From assembly GCF_000516985.1 (NCBI RefSeq), contig NW_006917095.1, positions 376,157-440,156 of the forward strand: DNA of 64,000 bases, written 5' to 3'. The stretch comes from Pestalotiopsis fici W106-1. Taxonomy: Eukaryota > Ascomycota > Sordariomycetes > Amphisphaeriales > Sporocadaceae. A program made the translations under genes and the position numbers. Below are positions 33,593 to 44,573 of this stretch, piece after piece; the stretch's first letter is position 1; every line of letters starts with the position of its first letter. The notes under the pieces were generated by a model that had not been told where the DNA came from, did no database searches, and saw only the letters and a list, made by a program, of their open reading frames with translations.

Positions 33593-35161
33593 TTAAATAG
33601 ATCTTCGCTTGGCCCAAATTGAAGCTTTCATGGGCGGTATCCTATTCATACCAAACCACACATTGTCTGGCCTACTCTCTTGCAATTTGATATCATAATG
33701 CAATAGGATATTGGCCAGCATCAGCTTGAGCTCACTTGATGCAAAGAATCTCCCAGGGCAGGCGTGCCTTCCGTGGCCAAAGGCAGTATACTCGGCGCTG
33801 GTTGTCGCCCATGCTTGGCGAGCTTTTTCGACATATGTTGCCTCGCCAGTCTTGTCTTCTCTCTTCGCAGCAAAGCGAAACGGCTTGAAAACAAAGGGGT
33901 CGGGATAAATGTCCGCGTCGTGGAATACAGGATAGGACTGCATGGCGAGTCTTGTCCCCTGAGGAAGATGAAGGCCAGATGGGGTCTTGACACCCCCAGG
34001 CGCGACAACTAGGCGGGTGGTTGCCAATGTCACAAACGAATTGAGACGCTGTGATTCCCTCATTGTGCTGTCGACTTTGGTCATGGCAGCCAGGGCCCGC
34101 TTGTTCCACTCTCCTCCGTGGGCGGCAAGGACCTCTTGAATCTCCTCGCGCAGCTCATCGATATACGATTGCTCAGAAGAGGCCAGATCGAGTAGGACGT
34201 GGGTAATGGCAAATGACGAAGTATGGATCGACGCAAAGTTGAGCAACATGATCCGGCCAGCTAGAGTGGCTGGTTTCATCATGTACGGATCCCCCGAGGC
34301 TTTCGCCTGGTGAATGGACCACTGCAAGAAGTCATTGGGCTCATCTCGAAGAGACTTGGCTTCTGGATCGGCAAGCTGGGCGTTGAGTTTCCTGATGCGC
34401 TGTTCAATCTCGGGCCTGAGCGTCTGGTAGAATCGATTCTGGTGTATGCGTGAAGGTATGGTGATGATGAGCGCGACGAGTGATCGCATCGGTTTCCAGA
34501 CGAACCGGAGGAACAACCCATTCATGGGGATCTCTTGCGCACATTCAATACCAAGCTTTAACAAGGTTTCATTGCGACACATGGGAAGCCCAACAAATAC
34601 ACGGTTGGTGACCCTTCCAATGATCCGTTGCATCACTTCCCAAACGGGGATTTCCGTATACCGGTCATTGTCCTTGCCCCATAGTTGATCTAGACTGGAT
34701 TGGAGCTCGTCGAACAATTCTGGGATCAGGTTGCCGGTTTCTCTGGTCAGGGTAGTGGCGATGAGATGTTGGTGTACTGGGTTGTCCATGACCAACTTTG
34801 GATCCATGACGGTGTTTTCAATCTCCAAGTCCGAGGTTGTCGCTTTGTGCATGGAAAGAGCCGAGTCGGGCTGATCAATCAGCCACTGATGCTCTTCCCT
34901 GGGTAGTATCACACTGGCGCAAGCGCCAGCTACAGGGAAGATGAAGGCTTCGTTGCGAAACTGTTGATAGGCTGTAAGGGACGCTGTGCGCATGTCTCTG
35001 GCGTTTCGCCATCCCGCCCGGAAGAGCGGAAACCATTCTCCAGGTCTTGCACCCAGAATAGGGAGTTGTGGCAATTTTGAGGGCTTGAGCAGCTGGTAGA
35101 CGAGCCACCCAACGACGAGTAAAGTAGGCGCTAATACAGCGGGCCGGAGGAGGACGTCCAT
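33593..35161 (-). CDS. cytochrome P450 monooxygenase
   Basis: Membrane-anchored P450 of 522 residues in one exon. The N-terminus has a hydrophobic anchor (LAPTLLVVGWLVYQLL) followed by a Pro-rich hinge (LPQLPILG), placing it at the ER membrane. The I-helix region reads LNFASIHTSSFAITHVLLD, the ExxR motif is in MRESQRL, and the PERF-type block is DPFVFKPFRF. The heme-binding loop FGHGRHACPG lies near residues 459-468. The overall pattern (ASIHTSS in the I helix, FGHGRHACPG) is that of fungal ent-kaurene-oxidase-like and related secondary-metabolite P450s. Substrate cannot be read from sequence. The ATG at 35161 was chosen because it starts the anchor; the frame is open further upstream. It belongs to the putative catabolic cluster. 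Confidence 0.93.
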   Translation of the reverse strand: MDVLLRPAVLAPTLLVVGWLVYQLLKPSKLPQLPILGARPGEWFPLFRAGWRNARDMRTASLTAYQQFRNEAFIFPVAGACASVILPREEHQWLIDQPDSALSMHKATTSDLEIENTVMDPKLVMDNPVHQHLIATTLTRETGNLIPELFDELQSSLDQLWGKDNDRYTEIPVWEVMQRIIGRVTNRVFVGLPMCRNETLLKLGIECAQEIPMNGLFLRFVWKPMRSLVALIITIPSRIHQNRFYQTLRPEIEQRIRKLNAQLADPEAKSLRDEPNDFLQWSIHQAKASGDPYMMKPATLAGRIMLLNFASIHTSSFAITHVLLDLASSEQSYIDELREEIQEVLAAHGGEWNKRALAAMTKVDSTMRESQRLNSFVTLATTRLVVAPGGVKTPSGLHLPQGTRLAMQSYPVFHDADIYPDPFVFKPFRFAAKREDKTGEATYVEKARQAWATTSAEYTAFGHGRHACPGRFFASSELKLMLANILLHYDIKLQESRPDNVWFGMNRIPPMKASIWAKRRSI

Positions 35162-36482
35162 CTCTTTGATCCTGTATTGATGCTGCCGAGGAGCTGCAAA
35201 GATGTGAGAGAGAAACAAAGATCAAGTTAAGTGTTTGTCAAGAATGTCTGTGTTTGGCCGTGCCAGACGAGACCGAACATAATAAAGGCGCCCGAAAAAA
35301 TAAACCATCTCAAGCTGGGTTAGGTATGGAGGATGCATAACGATAATCGCTTGGAGGGTGCAATTTGATGACGCTGGGATGAGCTGTAGGTACGGTCCAT
35401 TGCAGCCATCGGCAATCTTTAGCGAGCTATTGAAGATTGAACCCCCCTGTCCCGCACGTGCTCTAATGCAAAGCTGGGCGGCCACGGTCCACAACGTCCC
35501 TATCAACCGACTCGTTGACTGCGAATCATGGAACCCACAGGCCCGGATGTCCAATGCTCCGAAGATTAGCACGGAAGTAAAAAGGTGCTTGAGTAGCGGG
35601 TAAAGAAGATTTTATTTGCCTCTGGTTTTCCAATTCTGGTAGTCGTCGTCCCGTTCGGCTCGACTGGTTCGTCCACGCCGGCCAACACCAAAAGTTTTGC
35701 CCCGCTCATTAGATGTGTGGGCATGAGGTATCACATCGCTTCGAGCTGGTACTATACTGTGTATAAGCGAGGTACGAGATGAGTGCCGACTCAAAGCCTT
35801 CTATCTCTACAAAGTACAATAACGCTGTGCATTGCCGACTATCTCGCTTGCGCTTGAGTGGGCGAATAAAGGAAGAGATACTAACCCAAGATATAGGCAC
35901 CTACCTAAGTTAGTACTATGTAGTGTAACAACTGAGCCGTCTGACTAATAGGCGACACATTAAGCGACGACCTCTTTCCGTGTCGCAAATCTCAATTGAC
36001 CAATTCGGATAATGTAAATGGACAGCGCTCTATATGAAAAGGGGAGTTCTGGAAGCCCAATGGATTCATTTCGTTACTCGAGCGTTCTTATAGACACCAG
36101 TTGGCAAGGAAGATTAACCGAGTCCAATCAGTGTTAATGTTTCTTTTGTGATATGTACTCGATTGGTGTTTGTGGAACTCGATCTTGTGTGTTTCAACGT
36201 CGCTAACATGGGTCCGGGGCTTGCCTTGCCAATATTGGAACCCGCTTGGGGGCCACGTTTAGTGCGGGGATTAATCTCGGCTCGCAAGCGATAAAACAGG
36301 TCGGATATTTTATTATCTCGGTACTTATTCTGGTCGCGTAAATTGCCTTCTCAACACCATCTTCGCTTCCTCCGCGTGAGATAGAAAAGCTAGAGATTGA
36401 TATACAAGCACCTTTGATACTACCTTGAAGCAAATGGGGGCTCGCAACAATGACTTGTTGCACAGACCCAAGGCACCACTCA
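35162..36482. other. intergenic, 1.3 kb
   Basis: P450 promoter side plus the 3' region of the glycosidase gene. Open frames here are short and domain-free. Confidence 0.55.
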
Positions 36483-38120
36483 TTAGTTCAGTACAGCGAA
36501 TTCAAACGCCCAAGCCGTATAAATGTCGTTTTGGTATATCTTGAAAGCCAGCGCGTCATTTGATATACGGTGGTCATATGTGTTTCGGAAACTGGGCGCC
36601 GCTTGCGCCGTGTAAAGGTCGGCGCCATCAAAACCCCAGGTGCTGATTGAGACAGTCCCGGAAACATCGTATCCAATACTGCTCAAGTTATTGAGCTGGA
36701 CGGTCCAGGTGCCTTCGCGAACGCGAGAGCCGACCAAAAGTCGAACGGTACTCTCGTCTCTGGTTGCGTACACATCCAAGTATGAGTCGCCGCTGCCAGT
36801 GGTCGCGAGCCTCTCCCCCGTCATGTTGACGTTGTAGTACTTGTACACCCAATAGCCTGGAGCTGCAACATAGTCTGTGGCCTCGTAGTCGTCGGGGTCG
36901 CTCTCCTTGGTGAGGAGGTTGGCAAAAAGATCATGAAGTGTCGTGCCAGACGCCCAGTTTCCCAGGAGACCCCAAAAGTTGTAGCGCTCGAGACGCGCGA
37001 TCCACCACGCGTACCCAGAGGGGTGCATCTCCCCCAGAATGGCGTATTCGTTGACATTGACTTCGCGCTCGGGAAGTTGGTACTCTTCCAGCATCGCAGC
37101 CAAGGTCGCATTGGTAACGAGAGGGTCATTGTTGGCGTTTGCCAGCGAGTGTTCCATGTGGTAGGACCACTGATCTGGCACGGTACTGTTTCCGGCAATC
37201 TGCTGCAGCCATGTAGTCCACCACTCGTTGTCGCTGGCGGGCAAGCCAGAAAGACTTGGCCCACTGATCTTGACGCCGTCGAAGCGAGAATCAGATCTAA
37301 GAAGGAGGTTAGTCTATCTGATACAAAAAAATTCAAAGGACGATGAACTAGACATACCGAATTGCCTTGTGCGTCCTGATATATAGGTCAACCCATTGCT
37401 GCACGTCCCGCTGCCAAAATGTGGATTGGTCAGGCTCGTTCCAAATGTCAATGACGAGGCCTTCAAGCATGTCATTCGAGACAAAGCTATCGAGAAGATT
37501 GGCCACATATAAGTCCCAATCGGTCCAGTCCCCATCATCTCCGGGCCACACAGTTGAGCTGTTGTGACCTGTTGCAAATTAGTGGGCTGTACGACTCTCT
37601 TCACTGGCCGCTGGACTCACTGTCTGTCCCCCAAATGTCATGGACTAGGACAATGACGTTGGCGTCAAACTGTCTGCACACCTTCAATCACTCAGTGTCT
37701 GGTTATTGTCTCTTCGTTTTCTCAAGGGTCTTACTTCATAATTGAGAAATGCAGAATTGACTCTTCCGGAGAATTCGTCCATACCCCAGATCCATCCTCG
37801 CGCCGGTTCACCCAGCTGTGCTCCGCCGACACGACCGTAGTTGAAGTCAATGTCGCTGTACCTGCGCACTGTTAGCTTGAGCACTCCCATAACAGCAAGA
37901 TTGCAAGGCTGGCCTACCAGTGATCGGGGATTTGGTTGGGGTAGTTATCAGGGATTCCATATATAAACCCCGATGCCAAATGTTGCGGCTGGCCGTTTGT
38001 GGTGCTGAGATCCACCGTGGCCGTCAAATCGTCGCGAGGTTGAAGAGGATTGGCATTGGCTCCCGGAACCGAGAGGAGAGCCGCCGCAACAGAGAATATG
38101 ATAGAAGTTGGCTGGAACAT
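36483..38120 (-). CDS. secreted glycoside hydrolase, clan-A type
   Basis: Secreted enzyme of 467 residues in five exons: 38120-37918, 37861-37735, 37669-37621, 37568-37358 and 37296-36483. All joins have GT-AG signals and keep frame. The N-terminus (MFQPTSIIFSVAAALLSVPG) is a signal peptide. The TIM-barrel acid/base motif is IDIWNEPDQSTFW; a second Glu in NVNEYAILGEM is a candidate nucleophile, as in clan GH-A enzymes. The catalytic part is followed by a beta-rich C-terminal domain (TVRLLVGSRVREGTWTVQL). The layout is like GH39-type enzymes, but I do not assign a family or substrate. It lies between the P450 and the MFS transporter on the same strand, which suggests release of a sugar or aglycone that is then imported. 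Confidence 0.85.
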
Positions 38121-38740
38121 TTTATCTGCGCTTAATGTACTTGAATATGATGTGATTTATTCAAATCAATGGCGGAATCTTGGGTTTTTATACTTGAAAT
38201 TCGCAACATCTCCAACGGTTCTCGGACGAGATTCAACACTCATTTTGACTACCAGAACTTGTATGCAGCCATTAACGGTATTTTGAAAGACGAACAAACA
38301 GGGTCTTGACGGAATATCTTAGTGAAGCTCCACAGCCTCCCGTATTATACACTTTCTTTTCCACCAACCATGAATCCTTTTGCATAGCAAGGTTCGCCTG
38401 GTAATACGTCGAGGTACGCGTGGGTCTTTTATATCTCCGGTGGCGGTACAACCCCTGTGGGAACACAAGCCCGGTGGTGCAGGCCCGGTGGTGGAGAAGG
38501 TTCTCTCCAGCTTGCCAAGAATACCGGAGATCATGAATGGAACCATTTATTGATTGCATTCAGTCAATACTTCTTTATTGAAGTATTTTTTGACCACAAG
38601 CTACATGGATATTGGACTTTAGATAGTCACCAGATCGAATTTCTTCAGCGATCTACTTTTCGAGATTGTCTAGCTCTTCATGAGACATGGAATTGGATGC
38701 CCTCCTCTCAGACATGATAATGTGAATAAGGTGGCTATGC
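38121..38740. other. intergenic, 0.6 kb
   Basis: Glycosidase promoter and 3' side of the MFS gene. Nothing further was recognised. Confidence 0.55.
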
Positions 38741-40428
38741 TCATATGATATAGCGAACAACAGTCTCACGCACGTCTTGGTTGTCATCCGATACTCCTTC
38801 ACCAGAACCGTGCAACCGATCACGTCTCCGATTTTCTCTCCACAGAACAAAGCTCAAAAGTCCACAAACGCAAGCTGACAACATGGAAAAGGCAAAGCCG
38901 ATCCACATGCCTCGTCTGTAATAGGGCGCTTCATTGGACGGAAACATGTTGGTCCCAAGAAGGGTCCCGCATTGGCCAACGGTCATGATGATCCATAGAC
39001 CACCGGCACGCTTGCTTCCAGATTCATTCGTATTCACGTTCCATACCAGCACTGTCGACACCGTCACGAATATGAGCACGACTAGAAAAATGCCCACGTA
39101 TCGAGGAGCAGCACCATCGGAAAGAGCCAGGATAAGGTATCCAGCCGAGGCCACAAGTGCAAAGAAGACGGCAATGGGACCACGCGTGCGCAGGTAGTCG
39201 GATAGAAAAGCACAGCCGATAATGGCCAAGAAGGCAAGAGCATATGGCGGAGCCGAGAGGCCATTAGCGGTGAGGGTGTCGAATGTTCCCATCTCGGAGA
39301 TGATGGTCGGTAAGAAGAGCGGGAGTGAGGCAAACGAGACATTGGTGCTGAAATTACTAATGGCAAAGAGCCAATCTGTGACGTGTGAGCTTTCGGTGTG
39401 TCTATTAGAAGCCCGACGTGTGCCACCAAACTCACTTCGGTAATCTTTGAATGCATCAGCGAGATGATTCCAGTGCAAACCTCCTTCGCTTGGAGCTTCC
39501 TCTCCAGGCTGGCTCGTGGCCAGCGCCTGAGCGATTCGCTTTTCCTCGAAAGACAGAGATTTGGCCTTGTTTGGGCTGTCGGGAAGATGGAACCAGCAGA
39601 CTATGGCCAAAAGCGCAGTTGGAACACCTATCGAGAAGTCGTGGTTAGTGATTGAGAGTAGCGTGGCGATGGCGGCAATGTCGCGAGACCGGTGACAAAT
39701 GGGAGGAGCACACACCTTCAATTATGAACAGAAACCTCCAATTACTGACAGACGAGTGAACATGCGACAAACCATATGCAAGAGCGCCACCGTATGCATT
39801 CGCCAAAGCAGCTCCGGACAGAAAGATGCCAAAGCGAACACCCATGTATTCGCGTGGGTAAAAGAAGGACATGTAGAGGGGCACGCCAGGACCAAACATG
39901 GTCTCGGCGATGCCCAGCATGAACCTGCAGGCCATCAATCCGGCCCATGAGGTACATACTGCTTGGAGTGTACTGGCAGTACCCCAGAAAAAAACAACGA
40001 GGGCAACCCATCGGTGAGGTGGGAATAGTTTCCATCCTAGAGTAGTGAATTGAAAGATGATGTAGGCGATATAAAATCTGTCAGATCGTGACATGAGCAT
40101 GATGTCCCATGTCTGTTCTGGATCCACTCATGGTAGTCACTCACGCGGTTCCTAGCCATTGGTACCGCTTGCCAGAGAGATTAATGTCATCCTCCAGGCC
40201 CGCCAGCTTTGCATTTCCAAGGTTCGATCGGTCAAGCACAGAAAAAGTGTATAAAATGAAGCAAAGGGGCATGAGGCGAAAGTCAAGCTTGCGGACTACA
40301 CGCTTAATCTCGTTGGGCGTAAAGGCATCGACAGCTCGAGCTGGAGCGGAATGCTTATCGGCAGATGCATCATGGCAGTCTTCCACTTTCTCAACGTCCA
40401 CCTTTTCACCTGTGTTGGCATATGACAT
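38741..40428 (-). CDS. MFS transporter, anion:cation symporter (allantoate permease-like)
   Basis: Twelve-helix plasma-membrane importer of 490 residues. Four exons, 40428-40145, 40077-39716, 39627-39436 and 39375-38741, keep frame across GT-AG introns. The N-terminal block LDFRLMPLCFILYTFSVLDRS then NLGNAKLAGLEDD is characteristic of the fungal ACS/DAL5-like family. The second helix pair shows PPHRWVALVVFFWGTAS and CRFMLGIAETMFGPGVPLYM. The central loop (SFEEKRIAQALATSQ) and the C-terminal NVNTNESGSKRAGG motif also match. Family members carry carboxylates such as allantoate, nicotinate, biotin or pantothenate; the cargo here is unknown. It shares a 584-bp divergent promoter with the AtuA-like gene, and together with the downstream minus-strand genes forms the putative cluster. 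Confidence 0.93.
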
Positions 40429-41012
40429 TTTCGTGGTAGACTTGAGGAATGAAATGGTTTTCTATAAGACCCGAGGAGATATGGTGTAGTCGACGGCGAG
40501 CTCATGCATGATGCAAACAGAAATTGCTGTGAGCTTACTCCATCCACTTCCCATTACTTATAGCTCCAGGCCAAGAATCAGGATAATCATATACTATTCC
40601 CGTGGGGTTCTGCATGAGGATTTGCGGAGAAGCGTGGGCGTTGTGTTGGGGTAAGTGCCAGCGGTGTTTTGCGGGGGTTAGCGTCTGATTCTGCAGCACA
40701 CTTGACCCCTAAGGGGCTTGGTTTCCGGCATGATACCGCAGTATAAAGATTGCATCGGCTTTGCTTTCGTAACACAACGGACTGCATATCGGGATCTGAT
40801 GCCGACGGGATCAAGACTGAGGGGTCTAGCGAGGTGTAGGGCTTAGAAATGCACTATGCTTGACGCGGATATGGCTTTCCGAGTCCATCCTGAACACCTA
40901 CAGAGAAAGTGGGATATTCGCACAACCGTTGGATCTATACCTTGGCTCTATAAGTGCTGCGCATCCGTCTTTAACACTACGATCATACAACGATCAAATA
41001 ACAACCTCCAAA
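40429..41012. promoter_or_regulatory. shared divergent promoter of MFS and AtuA-like genes
   Basis: This 584-base region drives both genes. It contains a perfect stress-response-element palindrome, CCCCTAAGGGG, at 40706-40716. G-rich strings nearby (GCGGGGG) are compatible with CreA-type carbon repression sites. Site functions are inferred from consensus only. Confidence 0.5.
40706..40716. promoter_or_regulatory. inverted pair of STRE (CCCCT/AGGGG) elements
   Basis: CCCCT and AGGGG are separated by one base and read the same in both directions. STRE is the Msn2/4 (Seb1)-type zinc-finger site in ascomycetes. It lies between the two start codons, 297 bp upstream of the AtuA-like ATG. Confidence 0.5.
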
Positions 41013-42888
41013 ATGTCTGAACCCGACTTTACAATACTGACCCCCAACGCCATGCTTGGCTATGGCTACCGTCAAGACCACTTCTGGCACGGCATTGAAA
41101 CTTACAAGCCCAGTGCTATAATTGTGGACAGCGGATCAACAGATGGTGGCCCCTACAAGCTTGGCATGAACAAAATGACATGTGGTCGGGAGTCTTATGT
41201 GCGAGACCTGACCAGCATGTTGGAAGCGAGCTTTTACCGGAAAATCAAGGTTCTCATAAGCTCTGCGGGCGGCGATGGAAGCAACTCTCACGTGCGTGAG
41301 ATGCTATCAATTGTCGAGGAGATTGCAAAGAAAAAGGGGTTCAACTTCAATGTTGTCACCATTGAGCAGGATATTCAGCGGCAATGGATCAAGACACGTG
41401 TCATTGAGGGCAAGTCCAGCCCTTGCGGACCGCTTGACCCTCTGCACGTTGCAGATGTTGATGACGCTGTGGAAATCGTGGGCCAAATGGGGGCAGAGCC
41501 GTGAGTACATATAGGATCCCACACGACTCACTCAAAGATTGCATCTAACTGTCTTTAGTTTTATCAAGGCTCTGGAACAAGATCCTGATATTATTATCGG
41601 TGGACGGTCATACGACCCAGCTCCATTCGCCGGCTTTTGCTTATGGCAAGGCGTGGAACCAGGGACCGCCTGGCACATGGGCAAGATTATGGAATGCGGA
41701 GGTATATGTGCAGTCCCCAAAGGTCGCTCCATGGTTGCCCGCATCCGCAAATCATCCTTTGATTTGACGCCGCTTTCCCCGCTCGAGAAATGCACACCCA
41801 TCTCTGTCGCCGCTCATACACTTTATGAAAAGACCAGGCCCGACAGGCTACCCGGACCCGGCGGCATTCTTCATCTGGACAAGGCTCAGTACGAGCAATT
41901 GCCTGATGGTCGCACGGTGCGCGTCCGGGGTGCCGAATTCATCCCGACGCCTGTATACCAAGTCAAGCTCGAAGGCGTCAAGAGGCTGGGCCATCGCACC
42001 ATTTTCATTGGCGGAATACGGGATCCGATTCTCATTGGGCAAATTGACGACTTTTTGGAAAAGGTGAGGCGATACAGCCAGAACTTATTCCCAGAGCTCG
42101 ATCAGAGCGATGCCTGCCGTCTTATATACCACATTTACGGGCGAAATGCAGTCATGGGGCCCCTCGAGACACGACATCTTGGAGGAGAAAGTCAGCAACC
42201 GCATGAAATCGGCATCATGGGCGAAGTGGTAGCTCCCGACAAGGACAAGTCGCATGCAATTGCAAACAATGTGCGTACCTCTATTCTGCATTTCCCCTAC
42301 GATGGTCAATTGGCGACTACGGGCAATTTCGCCAGCCCGCTATCACCTCATGAGCAGGATGCAGGTGAGGTCTTCAAGTTCAGTGTCTATCACTTGATTG
42401 ACCTGGAGAAAGGCGAGGAGACTAGGCTTTTCCCCTTGAGTACCATGGTTATTCAAAACCGGGATGATGGCATCGAACCTGATGAGCCTGAACACTTGCA
42501 CTCGGCTCAGCGACAAGAGCTGGAGTCTCAGATCCCGGTGGAAGTGCCCAGAAAACGAGTGCCTGATGGTGAGGTGGCAATGCTCGACATTGCCAAAGTG
42601 GTCCGGTCCAAGAACAGTGGACCATTTGAACTGACTTTGGACATCATGTTTGACGACTTGGGGGCATATCGCCGGGTCAAGAGCGCCAACATACTCACCA
42701 ACGAGGTCATCAAGAAGCTTTACAGGGTACAAGATGAGGATATCATAACCAATATGTACTTTGATCCAGCCATGGCTTGGAAGTGCACATTGAAGCGCCC
42801 GTGGGCGCAGGGTAGTGTAGGAGAGAGGGACACGCTCGGTACTCAGCAGCACGCCCCATTGCTGAGTCTTCGCGTTCCAGCTGTATAA
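41013..42888 (+). CDS. AtuA-like acyclic terpene utilisation protein fused to DUF4387
   Basis: Cytosolic protein of 605 residues in two exons, 41013-41500 and 41559-42888 (donor GTGAGT, acceptor TTTAG, Pro codon split). Residues about 5-480 are the AtuA/DUF1446 domain, with GYGYRQDHFW, IVDSGSTDGGPYKLGMNKMT, SSAGGDGSN, and DIIIGGRSYDPAPFAGFCLW. Residues about 500-605 are the DUF4387 domain (FELTLDIMFDDLGAYRRVKS then NMYFDPAMAWKCTLKRP). Bacteria often encode these as separate neighbours; in fungi they occur fused. AtuA is part of the citronellol/geraniol degradation locus of Pseudomonas, but its biochemical step is not established. Divergence from the MFS gene suggests co-expression. The start is the ATG following AAA at 41013. 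Confidence 0.9.
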
Positions 42889-43155
42889 ATGTAGTACTTC
42901 TGAGTACCGACGGCCACAGGGAAATCTGATTTGCGTATGATACCAAGACTTTTAAAACTGCCCTGCCCGTAATCTATTAGTTTGAAGCTTGGGATTTGAA
43001 CGATCTTCCAACTAAATGCGCTGCACCAGAGCTAAGATACGGGGCCGCTGCCGGATGCTAAACGTCGTCAAAAGTAGGGCCTGCATTATAGCAAACCTTT
43101 GTCGTTCTGTCATGGACGTATTCCATCAATTGTCAGGTTCATATCCACTACCATT

Positions 43156-43544
43156 TCAGTGACCACATTTCTTCTCTACCTTTCCATCTTCACAATTTTC
43201 GTTGGGGCATTTGTTACTGCATTCGCAATTGGCACCCTTGCAGTTGAAGCAATCGGTGTCCTTGAATCCTGTACCACCGCAGTCCTCGCAGCCGGTCATT
43301 ATTTTCCTGTGTTCCCAATTACAGACACTGCAATATGGCCGAACCTTCTTTTCTAACCTATATCGTATTCCTTAGTACGACAGTGCACTCAAAGGTATTT
43401 GAGGGCGCTGTATGCAGTGCACGAGGCTTACTGATAAATCAATGCCGATGACTGCAGCTTAGCAACGTGATCTTGGCATTTTGGTATGCAGGTTTTCAAT
43501 TTTAACCAAATAAATAAAGATTCTTACGTCGGAGCCTCGTTCAT
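43156..43544 (-). CDS. small cysteine-rich protein with DnaJ-type CxxCxGxG motif
   Basis: Proposed two-exon gene, 43544-43528 and 43357-43156, for a 72-residue intracellular protein. The intron has a GTAAGA donor, a TACTAAG-type branch site and a TATAG acceptor, and splits a Thr codon. The product has 11 Cys and no signal peptide. From the N-terminus: CSVC, then CEDCGGTG (a perfect CxxCxGxG as in DnaJ zinc fingers), CFNCKG, CEC, and isolated Cys to the end. This spacing fits a zinc-ribbon or metallothionein-like metal binder. A fallback model starting at the internal ATG (43299) still gives 47 residues with nine Cys. I do not recognise a named family. The first exon rests only on splice signals and frame. 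Confidence 0.55.
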
Positions 43545-44204
43545 ATTGAAAGGCTGTTAGCTTGCTAAATCGGAATCGCTTATTATGCCGTAATCTTGAT
43601 AATGGAGATCTTCAATGGGTCTTGTCCAAATTCAATGCTTGAGAAACCTGAGCTGCAAAAGGTCTGGAGATTTAGAGATTGAGAATGTCTCTTGAGTATA
43701 ATACTATGCAAAAGAAGGACACGAGTTGCTTTAATACTTCCCCATAGCGGTAAATAAAGTACCCAGACACTGCGTTTGCGCACCTAAACCAGTGGCATTG
43801 AGCAGTTCATTCCAGTCACCCATGCTGGAGTGCTCAAAATTATGTATATCGTCATTTAGACCAACTGAGAACGAGGTTGGCTACAAAGAACTCTAAGTTA
43901 AATGTAAAAGAAGGCGATGGCCTTGCGAGTATAGGGCAGTTTTCCAAGAACAAAGCAATCTCAAGTTATCTGTAATATGGGCCCACCCGTCTCCGTGTGA
44001 ATTGATCTTTGTGTTTATTCATATGCTCTAGTATGAATCTTGGTATCTTTAATATGCTAGAAATGCTTTCAAAAATGTAGAAAGGCACATTGCCCCGAGA
44101 TTAAGTTGCAACAAGAGATCTAATAATAGGTCACATCAAAATGAACAGGAAACAAGAAAGATTAACTAACAGTCACTCCCAAGATCTTGAATAATGCTAT
44201 ACTC
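43545..44204. other. A/T-rich intergenic stretch
   Basis: Promoter side of the Cys-rich gene and 3' side of the Asn/Gly-rich gene. No other feature was recognised. Confidence 0.5.
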
Positions 44205-44573
44205 CTAGCCCAAGCTAACCCAGTGTGTATGGTCCATGGCTACATCATTAAACTCTTGCATTCGTCGCAGTCTATCAATTACTGCGGGATCATCATCCTC
44301 AGGCGGCTGGTCCGCAGCTCCGTCACCATTTTGATCCGGTTGCCCATTCCTGGGCGTATCACCATTGACATGAGCCCGCTCATTCCCGGTACCCTGACCA
44401 TTGACAGAAGGTGGTCCGGCCTCGGCGTGGTCACCATTTGTGGTGCCATGGCCGTTGGCGGTACCATCCGCAGTACCATTCGTGGTGCCATTGACAACAC
44501 CATTCACATGTCCAGTGTGCTGGCCGTTATCGGCGTTCTCGTCGTTGTTGTTTCCATTATTATTATCCGCCAT
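44205..44573 (-). CDS. Asn/Gly-rich low-complexity protein
   Basis: Single-exon frame of 122 residues starting at an ATG. Residues 1-90 are hydrophilic and dominated by Asn, Gly, Asp and Thr, with repeated NG dipeptides (for example GVVNGTTNGTADGTANGHG). The last 30 residues are non-repetitive and charged (DDDPAVIDRLRRMQEFND). There is no signal peptide or membrane segment. The absence of stops is partly a by-product of the repeat, but the composition and the ordered charged end favour a real gene. Function unknown. A weak donor-like GTAGCC near the end leaves open a further 3' exon. Confidence 0.5.
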   Translation of the reverse strand: MADNNNGNNNDENADNGQHTGHVNGVVNGTTNGTADGTANGHGTTNGDHAEAGPPSVNGQGTGNERAHVNGDTPRNGQPDQNGDGAADQPPEDDDPAVIDRLRRMQEFNDVAMDHTHWVSLG

